Source: Phoronis ovalis (lineage: Eukaryota; Phoronida; Phoronidae). Taken from it: a stretch of 16,470 nucleotides of DNA. The notes beneath the pieces were generated by a model, which was not told where the DNA came from, did not search any database, and saw nothing but the letters and a program-made list of their open reading frames with translations. How positions within the stretch are numbered: position 1 is the stretch's first letter; every line of letters begins with the position of its first letter. Of the stretch, positions 11,701 through 16,470 are shown in pieces. Made by a program: the position numbers and the translations under genes. Location of the stretch: assembly GCA_028565635.1 (NCBI GenBank), contig JAOXYB010023626.1, forward strand, positions 1 to 16,470. Direction: 5' to 3'.

Positions 11701-14700
11701 GTCTAACCTCCTAAAATATTAAGATGACCATCATTGCCCTATCACAACTTAAATTCTGTGGTCCAAGTGGCACATCTTTCAGAAATGGATTCACTGTAAA
11801 GGAAACAATGTAGATAAGAGTGTGCACCATTAATGTACAATATAGTAACTGAGGCTAGTTGACAAAGTCAATACTATTAACTGTTTGTATGAATATTAAA
11901 GCAAATGTTTAAAACTGAGTTGACAGAGATCTCTAATACCATTATAAATTAGGAGTTAATCTTGCTGTTAGTATTCTGTAGTTGATGCAATAATGCATAT
12001 GTAAAAATGTAGGTCACTGGTGCTTGGACTGTAAATTTGAACTCCAGCTTTTTATGTCAGTCCTAGAAGGTGCACTTTAACCCTGCCGGCAATGATAATT
12101 GTATTCGTCAAAGTCATCCTTTTTCTGTTTACACCTTTGTGGCATTGATTTTGTGTAATTAAAAATTTGAAATACCTATTTCAAACTCCAAAGTGTAAAT
12201 ACTAGGAACTAGTAAAATAGGTAGTTGACAGTTTTCTTTAGTTCATAATATTTGTTCTATTATGCAATTCATGGTGAAACCTCTTTAGAGTAGTTTTCTG
12301 TCTTTCATAAACCAAAACTGACATGTTAAGAGTGTGAAAATGCTCAAGCATATATATGCTCCAATCTAACCTGGTTTGTCCTGCTGCACTACATTTCTGT
12401 GTGAATTCTTCTTATTATTTTTCCCTTTTTGTATTGCCATTTAGTTTGACCTATTTGGTGATGGAACCTAGTTTTAAGTGAATGTCGGCAGTGCCATGCA
12501 GAGTTGTATCTTGTATTGAATTTTAACTGCTTGTTCGTTTTGAATTTAAGTTTTAAAAAATTGTTTCAACTTTGCTGTTTGCTGAAAGCGAATTGTTAAC
12601 TGCAAAAGAGTTGCTTAGTTTATTATTTTGCATCAAATGCGCTATCTGATGTGCTATGCATCCAGTTAATCAGTATGTACGTGAAGTTGACTACAAACAA
12701 ATCAACAAAGTACATATATTTGCTTTCAACAAATTGCATTGTGTGTGTCGACAGATCTTAAATCACGTGAAAGGAATATTTTTACATATAATACAAGGGA
12801 AGCTTTGGTTAGGTCACAGGTTTGAGGAGGACTTCTGTTCTTATTGAATTGTACGGAATGATAAAATACATAACCTGTGGCACAAACCCCAGTTTCTTTT
12901 GTTTTCAATAAAAGTCCATGATATTTTGCTTCTTGGTTCTTGCTTTAGTCACAAGAATTGAAATCTGTTGGCCCTCTGTCAATTGAACTTTGGTTATTAG
13001 TGGGGAACATTTTGGTTTATAATCATTTTTGAAAATTTAACTACAACATTAATATGTCCTTTTACATGATATTTTTAACCTGATTGGTTTTGCCCTTAAT
13101 TTTTGAACTGTGATTATTCAGCATAGATAGAATGGAAAGATTAACTGTTTATCCTTATTTTCACACCAGCTTGTTGGGTTCAAAGTTCAAAATTTGTGAA
13201 ATTGCTGACGTTAACACACATTGCAAAAAGGGTGACAAAACCATACAGCTATTCCATTAAACTATCTCACCGGTTGGGATACAGAGAAAACACTGCAAAT
13301 TCAATTTAATTTTCTGCGAATGCCAAAAGTGTAATGATACTCAGTTTATCAGCTATTTCCAAAGTTCTGCTTGGGTCCGATATTTTAATGGAATGTTAGA
13401 TTTAGTCACATGACTACAATCGTTTTGATTGCCTGGCTTCAGGCGTTCTCTGATTATCAGCTGCAACAAATGACCAGTAATTTTATTGACCAGTTTGGCT
13501 TCAATGAAGAGGAGTTCGCAGAGCAAGAAGAACGTATTGAGTAAGTCAAATTTAATTTTCTATTAACGGCTTTTGGCTATGGAGTATGGAACTCTTTTGT
13601 GTATAAAAGTAGAATACCATCAATCTCTTGACATGTCATTTGTTAATGTGTTGATATACAACTTATATAGCACAAACTATTTCTTCATGGCACCACAGCA
13701 ATGAAAAGCAAATTATAAAATCCAGTTGATCCACTCAGCAAATTGTATTGTAGAGTGGGATGTTCCAGGTTAATTTTAGTTTGTTCTACCACTCTTTGCT
13801 CTGCACAATGGTTTTACAGTATGAATTACATACCTGTTAATTCCAGCAGTACAGGAAATTTTGAAATACAAAACTCATTTTATTTTGTTTCGTCTTGGGA
13901 AATACTTTTGTTTGTTTAATGAGTTTTACCATTTTAATGCTTACACCGATTACATGTATATCCCTATTGAAAAGTTAAGCACTGGTTAATGAATGCTTCT
14001 ATCACCGTTACCTGATATTTTTTAACAGTTAATACTGTTATTGGTATTCTGAAGTTAACACAAACTAAATTTGCTAAATGTACTTTGCATATTATTCTTC
14101 TAGTCATCTATAGTAAGATTATTGTTGTACTGCTTGCTACTGAACTATAGTATAAATCTATCTTTGTTGTATGTTAAAATAAATTTAGCAACATCCTGCT
14201 GTTTGAAATCCTAAAGTTTTTCCTTATCAGTGTCAATAAAGACTATTGTAAACTGACAGGAGAATGGTTGAAAAAAAAAATTAAATAAATAATTTATCAA
14301 ATGTTTACTCAGCCAAATGGGAAAAATATTACAATAGGCTTTAAATGTGATGTATGCATGTATCTTCAAATTTATTACATCTGCTTACTATTTCTTTGCA
14401 CTTCTAGTTTTCAGTTTTGTCTTCTGTGTGTTTCTGCCTTAGCATCTACCATATGATACCAGTAGCCATTATAGCTGTGAATTTTCTGTAAATAGTGTCT
14501 TCAGCATACGTGTTGTCCATTATGTGTAATTTAAACTGCAAATTTTTCTCTTGTTTGTCTAGCTTATCTTATAAATATGTAATAATGTAAACAAAGTTAT
14601 GTCAGAAATCGTAGAATTCTTGCACAACGTTTTTCTGTTCCTTTTGGTTGTTTTATATTTCGTATCCCAAATTCCTTTAAAAAACTGGTCACGGTCTATG

Positions 14701-15707
14701 ATATCACATATCTGCGCTCATTAATAATCATGGTTGATTCAATCTCTAATACTGAAAGAAAATTTCTTATCGTACACTGTAGATAAAAGGTCTGTGTACT
14801 CCTTAGGAACACTAGTTTCTCATCTATTAGTTTAACATACTTGCAGTTCAGGGCTACCTAACATCCACTTATTAGAACCTAAAATTGTTTTTCACAGACA
14901 GAGTTCATTTTATTCAATTCACTGGTCAATCAAGGACTATTTACATTTCACATGAACAATGAATTAGTGGATGTTAGTTGGGCAGCCCTGCAGTTGCACA
15001 ACATATTTTAACGAAGTGTCATATGCAACGTTGATTTAAATTAATGTTATAATTTTCTTCCACATTTTAGTGCTCCATTTACTGACAGGATATCCAACAT
15101 AGATTTCAACATTAATGCAAATGAGGACAATGTGAGTAGACTTTAATTTTATGCATCTGCAGGGTCAAACAAATTAGGTTCAAATTTGGGGTGATGACCT
15201 CCAAGTTGTGTACCTGATAGGTCACATGTAAGAAAATTGGGATATATGATCATTCAATTTTTTTTGTTGAAATTGGTAGAGTAAGTTGATATGAATCATT
15301 GTTTGTTATGGCATTTTGTATGCTATACAGTGAAGCTGAATCTACTTGATTTGCAACATCATGTACTTTGCATGAGTACAAGACTGCTATGTGCCTACGT
15401 CAATACTGATCTCTTATAACAAGTGTAAGTCGAGCACATTCAAATAGTGTTTGCTGTTATTATTTAATTATCTGAACCAGCTGCCAGAGTGGTACAATAC
15501 ACAGCACATGATTTCTCATGATAACACAGCGCATGATTTCTCTTCAAGTTGTGGTAAATCTAAAGTTTTACACTTGCAGCCTAATGCAGCTATGTTTGAG
15601 CAAGCGTGTAATGAACGCATACAACAGTTCGATGACCCAGATTCTGACGAAGATGTCTGGGAAGACAAAGAAGTAGTGTTGTCAAATGTCTCTGATTCTA
15701 GGCAAAG
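2697..15707 (+). CDS. PPP6R3: Protein phosphatase 6 regulatory subunit (SAPS domain), 18 coding exons, 3' end outside window
   Basis: This is a scaffold subunit that binds the PP6 catalytic subunit and, in known animals, ankyrin-repeat partners to direct the phosphatase to substrates in cell-cycle and DNA-damage control. Join: 2697-2753, 3289-3368, 3731-3817, 4166-4355, 4773-4910, 5146-5211, 5471-5583, 5883-5996, 6432-6561, 6944-7102, 7408-7554, 8451-8515, 8970-9088, 9245-9333, 10467-10556, 13443-13540, 15071-15131, 15580-15707. This makes 1931 bases, 643 codons plus two bases, with no internal stop; every junction is GT-AG and keeps phase. Hallmarks in order are [54 protein letters not shown] and [11 protein letters not shown]. 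An in-frame TAA at 2679-2681 fixes the start. Vertebrate relatives have about 870-880 residues, so roughly a quarter is missing downstream. Invertebrates usually have one copy, so assignment to R3 rather than R1 or R2 is only a label. Confidence 0.95.
2754..3288 (+). other. Intron between coding exons 1 and 2 (535 bases)
   Basis: This lies between GTATGT at 2754 and the TTTTAAAG acceptor. I see nothing in it beyond AT-rich sequence. The open frame at 3181-3372 is the real exon 2 extended backwards into the intron, so its ATG is not a start. Confidence 0.85.
3289..3368 (+). CDS. PPP6R3: Coding exon 2 (residues 20-45 plus two bases of 46)
   Basis: This encodes [20 protein letters not shown] and then NRKLID, one of the best conserved blocks of the family. 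The donor is GTGAGT at 3369, which splits the TTT codon for Phe46 (phase 2). Confidence 0.95.
3731..3817 (+). CDS. PPP6R3: Coding exon 3 (residues 46-74 plus two bases of 75)
   Basis: The acceptor TTATTTTAG ends at 3730. The exon encodes [18 protein letters not shown] and then an acidic [11 protein letters not shown], matching the CMEELVSLIT...MEEKVRFK block of vertebrate members. The donor GTAAGT splits the Lys75 codon. The preceding intron (3369-3730, 362 bases) shows nothing of note. Confidence 0.95.
4166..4355 (+). CDS. PPP6R3: Coding exon 4 (residues 75-138), start of the SAPS core
   Basis: This encodes [20 protein letters not shown] and, further on, [25 protein letters not shown]. The [10 protein letters not shown] motif is close to invariant in the family. 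The acceptor is TTTTTTAG and the donor GTAAGT follows TTT in phase 0. The open frame reads on into the intron to 4607, but the protein match stops at the donor. The intron before it (3818-4165) holds nothing I can identify. Confidence 0.95.
4773..4910 (+). CDS. PPP6R3: Coding exon 5 (residues 139-184)
   Basis: The acceptor is TTTGCCTTGCAG. The exon encodes [20 protein letters not shown] and then [17 protein letters not shown], a helical-repeat segment of the SAPS domain; IMDLLLRL is a family hallmark. The donor is GTAAGC at 4911, phase 0. The intron before it (4356-4772) shows nothing else. Confidence 0.95.
5146..5211 (+). CDS. PPP6R3: Coding exon 6 (residues 185-206)
   Basis: This encodes [20 protein letters not shown] and SD, equivalent to the WLNEEKVIQRLVELIHP block of vertebrate proteins. 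It is 66 bases long and phase 0 on both sides, between TATTTTCAG and GTAAGT. Confidence 0.95.
5471..5583 (+). CDS. PPP6R3: Coding exon 7 (residues 207-243 plus two bases of 244)
   Basis: This encodes [20 protein letters not shown] and a DDPLLVAIE segment. The AxQxLCDIIRLxR and DPLL patterns are typical of the SAPS domain. The acceptor is CTATTTACAG and the donor GTAAGC at 5584. Confidence 0.95.
5883..5996 (+). CDS. PPP6R3: Coding exon 8 (residues 244-281 plus two bases of 282)
   Basis: The acceptor is GTACTGTTTTAG at 5882. The exon encodes [19 protein letters not shown] and then [11 protein letters not shown]. NMFDxxRTES is strongly conserved. An upstream ATG at 5815 is open into this exon but lies in the intron. 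The donor is GTAAGT at 5997. Confidence 0.94.
6432..6561 (+). CDS. PPP6R3: Coding exon 9 (residues 282-325)
   Basis: The acceptor is TTTATTTTTAG. The exon encodes [20 protein letters not shown] and then a [14 protein letters not shown] segment, matching the LKDFHQLLLNPP region of vertebrate proteins. The donor is GTAATG at 6562, phase 0. The 435-base intron before it (5997-6431) contains nothing I recognise. Confidence 0.94.
6944..7102 (+). CDS. PPP6R3: Coding exon 10 (residues 326-378)
   Basis: The acceptor is CCTTTGTTTCAG. After a variable [14 protein letters not shown] the exon encodes [20 protein letters not shown], then a [14 protein letters not shown] segment. PLGNxRL and the QTNT helix are conserved. 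The donor is GTAAGT at 7103, phase 0. The open frame on the opposite strand (6949-7134) is a shadow. Confidence 0.94.
7408..7554 (+). CDS. PPP6R3: Coding exon 11 (residues 379-427)
   Basis: The acceptor is ATTTTTCAG. The exon encodes [20 protein letters not shown] followed by a hydrophilic, variable tail ending NPLLIK. DLFF.Y.WNNFLHxQVE is a signature of the SAPS family. The donor is GTAGGT at 7555, phase 0. Confidence 0.94.
7555..8450 (+). other. Intron between coding exons 11 and 12 (896 bases) hosting a foldback element
   Basis: Most of this intron is the inverted-repeat element at 7689-8326. Outside it there are only about 130 bases on each side of ordinary AT-rich intron. The 8083-8286 open frame lies wholly within the element and has no protein character. 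Confidence 0.9.
7689..8326. mobile_element. TTAA-bounded long-hairpin miniature transposable element
   Basis: The two halves are imperfect reverse complements around a centre near 8010. Exact paired blocks include 7743-7757 (AAAATGAAGAGATAG) with 8264-8278, 7765-7779 (AAAGTATACATTTTT) with 8242-8256, and 7874-7886 (TTTTCGAATTTTA) with 8133-8145; the coordinate sums agree within a few bases, so the arms are collinear. The ends read TTAAGGTCTCT at 7689 and, on the other strand from 8326, TTAAGGACTGT. The TTAA at each edge fits a target-site duplication as used by piggyBac-type transposases. No transposase is encoded, so it is non-autonomous. The superfamily assignment is inferred. Confidence 0.75.
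8451..8515 (+). CDS. PPP6R3: Coding exon 12 (residues 428-448 plus two bases of 449)
   Basis: The acceptor is TTATTTTCAG. The exon encodes [21 protein letters not shown], matching the LF..C.LV.RILEAWE.ND block. The donor is GTATGT at 8516, splitting a Gln codon. Confidence 0.94.
8970..9088 (+). CDS. PPP6R3: Coding exon 13 (residues 449-487 plus one base of 488)
   Basis: The acceptor is TTGTTTTTAG. The exon encodes [20 protein letters not shown] and an [19 protein letters not shown] segment. [11 protein letters not shown] is nearly invariant in the family. The donor is GTATGT at 9089. The 454-base intron before it (8516-8969) contains nothing I recognise. Confidence 0.95.
9245..9333 (+). CDS. 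PPP6R3: Coding exon 14 (residues 488-518), end of the SAPS core
   Basis: The acceptor is TATTTACAG. The exon encodes [20 protein letters not shown] and then [10 protein letters not shown], matching W..FVEETLTETNRRNTVDL in vertebrates. The donor is GTAAGC at 9334, phase 0, so exons inserted after it must be multiples of three to keep frame. Confidence 0.95.
9334..10466 (+). other. Intron between coding exons 14 and 15 (1133 bases)
   Basis: This is AT-rich. It contains the candidate 15-base microexon at 9995-10009, listed separately. The minus-strand open frame at 9566-9775 has no recognisable family. No inverted-repeat element was evident by eye. Confidence 0.8.
9995..10009 (+). other. Candidate 15-base cassette microexon
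   Basis: A strong acceptor (GTTTGTTTCTGCAG, ending at 9994) is followed 15 bases later by CAG|GTATGG. The 15 bases read CAT TTA GTT GGT CAG (HLVGQ), in phase with both neighbouring exons and without a stop. Inclusion would insert five residues between NTVDL and VGSHPF. It lies at the boundary between the folded SAPS core and the acidic linker, where an insertion would be tolerated. A chance pair of splice signals is also possible. Confidence 0.35.
10467..10556 (+). CDS. PPP6R3: Coding exon 15 (residues 519-548), acidic linker
   Basis: The acceptor is CTTTTTCATAG. The exon encodes [20 protein letters not shown] and then [10 protein letters not shown]. The HSSSEDED cluster (about residues 525-532) corresponds to [15 protein letters not shown] of vertebrate proteins and looks like a casein-kinase-2 type phosphorylation site. 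The donor is GTAAGA at 10557, phase 0. Confidence 0.94.
10557..13442 (+). other. Longest intron (2886 bases), between coding exons 15 and 16
   Basis: This is mostly featureless AT-rich sequence with few CpGs. A small GC-richer islet at about 11535-11590 contains the candidate 42-base exon at 11528-11569. Open frames at 10596-10832, 12656-12847 and 12726-12908 (minus) show no family features, and no complete mobile element was recognised. Confidence 0.8.
11528..11569 (+). other. Candidate 42-base cassette exon
   Basis: The acceptor GACACTTTTAG ends at 11527 and a strong donor CTG|GTGAGT follows at 11569/11570. The 42 bases are open in phase 0, reading [14 protein letters not shown], and are symmetrical with the flanking exons, so inclusion would add 14 residues between TAMQQ and AFSDYQ. 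The stretch is GC-richer than the rest of the intron. A shorter version starting after the internal TTCGACAG at 11557 would be 12 bases and also in phase. It may instead be debris of a decayed mobile element. Confidence 0.3.
13443..13540 (+). CDS. PPP6R3: Coding exon 16 (residues 549-580 plus two bases of 581)
   Basis: The acceptor is CCTGGCTTCAG. The exon encodes [20 protein letters not shown] and then [12 protein letters not shown], a second strongly conserved block outside the SAPS core (QAFSDYQ.QQMT.NF.DQFGFN in vertebrates). The donor is GTAAGT at 13541. Confidence 0.95.
13541..15070 (+). other. Intron between coding exons 16 and 17 (1530 bases)
   Basis: This is AT-rich intron. It contains an A-run at about 14271-14280 and the small inverted-repeat element at 14849-14990. 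I see nothing else in it. Confidence 0.85.
14849..14990. mobile_element. 142-base hAT-like miniature inverted-repeat element
   Basis: The left end reads CAGGGCTACCTAACATCCACT. The right end, read from 14990 on the other strand, gives CAGGGCTGCCCAACTAACATCCACT in overlapping pieces (CAGGGCTGCCCAACTAAC, then ATCCACT). The terminal repeats therefore match over about 25 bases with a 4-base gap. CAGGG-type termini are usual for hAT elements. TGCAGTT occurs at both flanks (14842-14848 and 14989-14995), although the right copy overlaps the terminal TG, so a clean 8-base duplication is not seen. There is no coding capacity. Confidence 0.6.
15071..15131 (+). CDS. PPP6R3: Coding exon 17 (residues 581-601)
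   Basis: The acceptor is CCACATTTTAG. The exon encodes [21 protein letters not shown], matching NAPFDRIAEINFNIDADED of vertebrate members. The donor is GTGAGT at 15132, phase 0. Confidence 0.94.
15132..15579 (+). other. Intron between coding exons 17 and 18 (448 bases)
   Basis: The intron contains a short 25-base direct duplication (15499-15548). The frame is open from 15451 through the acceptor at 15579 into exon 18, but the upstream residues do not match the family, so this is intron and not an alternative start. Confidence 0.85.
15499..15548. repeat. Direct duplication, 25-base period, two copies
   Basis: ACACAGCACATGATTTCTC at 15499 is repeated with one difference (A to G) from 15524. 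Divergence increases in the last six bases. It is a small tandem duplication just upstream of the polypyrimidine and acceptor region of exon 18. Confidence 0.75.
15580..15707 (+). CDS. PPP6R3: Coding exon 18 (residues 602-643 plus two bases), last visible exon
   Basis: The acceptor is TTACACTTGCAG. The exon encodes [20 protein letters not shown] and then the acidic [11 protein letters not shown], matching [16 protein letters not shown]...EDIWEE of vertebrate proteins. It ends SRQ plus AG before GTTAGT at 15708, so the codon is completed by an exon outside the window. The poorly conserved C-terminal tail and the stop codon are therefore missing. Confidence 0.94.
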
Positions 15708-15984
15708 GTTAGTTTAACAAGTTTCATTGCTGACACTTTCAGGGATGACCTAATACGCAAAGCAGATGAGGGGGGTGCATTGAGTTAACCTTTGTCAATA
15801 ACAAAACCAATTAAAATCAGCACAAAACAATACGTTATGCAGGGCATTTTTACTTCAGATCATGATTCTACCTCTGAAAGAAGTATTAAGAAATTTTTAT
15901 TTGCTGGTCGCAACTAGTGATATCTGCATTTTGTAATTGTACCCCCAGCAGTAGGCTGGAGGTACTTTGGATTTACCCTGCAAC

Positions 15985-16470
15985 CGCCGCGTCCGCAGCG
16001 CCAGATTCACTGGTATCGAGATATCTCAATAAGGGAATGTGATATCCATTTGAACTTAAATCTTATATTACTTGCATATTGACAATGAAGCCTATTGATT
16101 TTGGGATCATTCAGAACCAAAATGGCCGACTGGCGTCCACGTCAAGCGCATCACATTCACTATTAGTGGGATATTTCAAGAATGGAATGTGTTATCCATT
16201 TGAAATTTAAATAATATATTACATTCATAGTGACAATGAAGCCGTTTGATTTTGGGGTCATTTGAAACCAATATGGCCGACTGTCATCCACGTCAAGCGC
16301 GTCAAATTCACTGTTAGTGGGATATCTCGAGAAGGGAATGAGATATGGGATATCTCGAGAAGGGAATGAGATATACACTTGAAATTTAAATCTGTTATTA
16401 CACTCATAGTGACAATGAAACCCATTGATTTTGGGGTCATTTGGAACCAAAATGGCTGACTGGCGTCCAC
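15985..16470. repeat. Tandem array of ~150-base units (satellite-like), continuing past the window
   Basis: Equivalent points in successive units lie at 16018, 16168 and 16319 (GGGATATCTCGAGAAGGG and variants), periods of 150 and 151 bases. The segments GACAATGAAG (16081, 16232, 16411), TTTTGGGGTCATT and AAAATGGCCGACTGG recur in order. The third interval is 179 bases because of an exact 28-base internal duplication. The first unit is partial: homology starts at about 15985. The units differ by roughly a tenth or more of positions, so the array is not recent overall. It could be a satellite or an internal tandem segment of a larger mobile element. Confidence 0.85.
16319..16374. repeat. Exact nested 28-base duplication within the tandem unit
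   Basis: The 28 bases at 16319-16346 (beginning GGGATATCTCGAGAAGGG) are repeated without any change at 16347-16374. The extra copy accounts exactly for the difference between the 151- and 179-base spacings. Perfect identity next to diverged larger units points to a recent slippage or unequal-exchange event. TCTCGAGA inside it is a perfect palindrome. Confidence 0.9.

Larger units (their letters stand above)
15708..16470 (+). other. Start of the next intron, entering tandem repeats
   Basis: From the GTTAGT donor at 15708 to about 15980 the sequence is unremarkable. From there to the window end it is occupied by the tandem array. Minus-strand open frames at 16163-16450 and 16258-16470 translate the repeats and contain the same peptide pieces in several positions (MTPKSNGFIVTM-like), so they are not called genes. 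Confidence 0.75.

Noticed and set aside
15451-15579. Possible alternative N-terminus upstream of exon 18
   Set aside because: The frame is open, but the residues include a short duplicated segment and lie before a good acceptor; there is no promoter signal, so I treat it as intron.
16163-16470. Minus-strand open frames of 95 and 70 residues
   Set aside because: They are translations of the tandem repeat in two frames, sharing the same peptide fragments; no start context, family likeness or splice structure supports a gene.
1-16470. Bacterial-style systems such as CRISPR arrays, operons or toxin-antitoxin pairs
   Set aside because: The window shows a spliced animal gene with GT-AG introns; no regularly spaced repeats with unique spacers and no compact coding arrangement are present.

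Overview
The window is animal nuclear DNA. It is AT-rich, and one gene on the + strand, split by many GT-AG introns, fills nearly all of it. Stitching the exons by splice sites and reading phase gives 643 complete codons of an open protein that I recognise as a regulatory subunit of protein phosphatase 6 (SAPS-domain family; PPP6R1/2/3 of vertebrates, fmt of Drosophila). Residue patterns such as the [16 protein letters not shown] start and [20 protein letters not shown] resemble what I remember of arthropod members, and the start context CAAA-ATG fits. I therefore lean to an arthropod with fairly long introns, possibly a hemimetabolous insect, but a mollusc or other invertebrate is not excluded.

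Layout: 1-960 is upstream sequence with short degenerate repeats, a hairpin and an AT-rich run. 961-1320 is a CpG-dense block with YY1-like and E2F-like sites and a strong splice donor at 1320; I take it as promoter plus an untranslated first exon. A 1.36 kb intron follows. Eighteen coding exons then run from the ATG at 2697 to 15707, with introns from about 160 bases to 2.9 kb. The last visible exon ends in the middle of a codon at a donor site, so the less conserved C-terminal tail and the 3' UTR lie beyond the window.

The introns carry mobile-element remains. A 638-base, nearly full-length inverted repeat bounded by TTAA lies between coding exons 11 and 12, and a 142-base hAT-like miniature element lies between coding exons 16 and 17. 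Two short stretches have good splice sites and keep the reading frame, and could be optional exons (15 and 42 bases); they flank the exon that encodes the acidic SSSEDED segment. The right edge of the window enters a tandem array of about 150-base units with an exact nested 28-base duplication.

No tRNA, rRNA, CRISPR or bacterial-type feature was seen, and I found no support for a second protein gene. The window looks like an ordinary conserved gene; the most unusual elements are the foldback element inside an intron, the candidate alternative exons and the satellite-like repeat.
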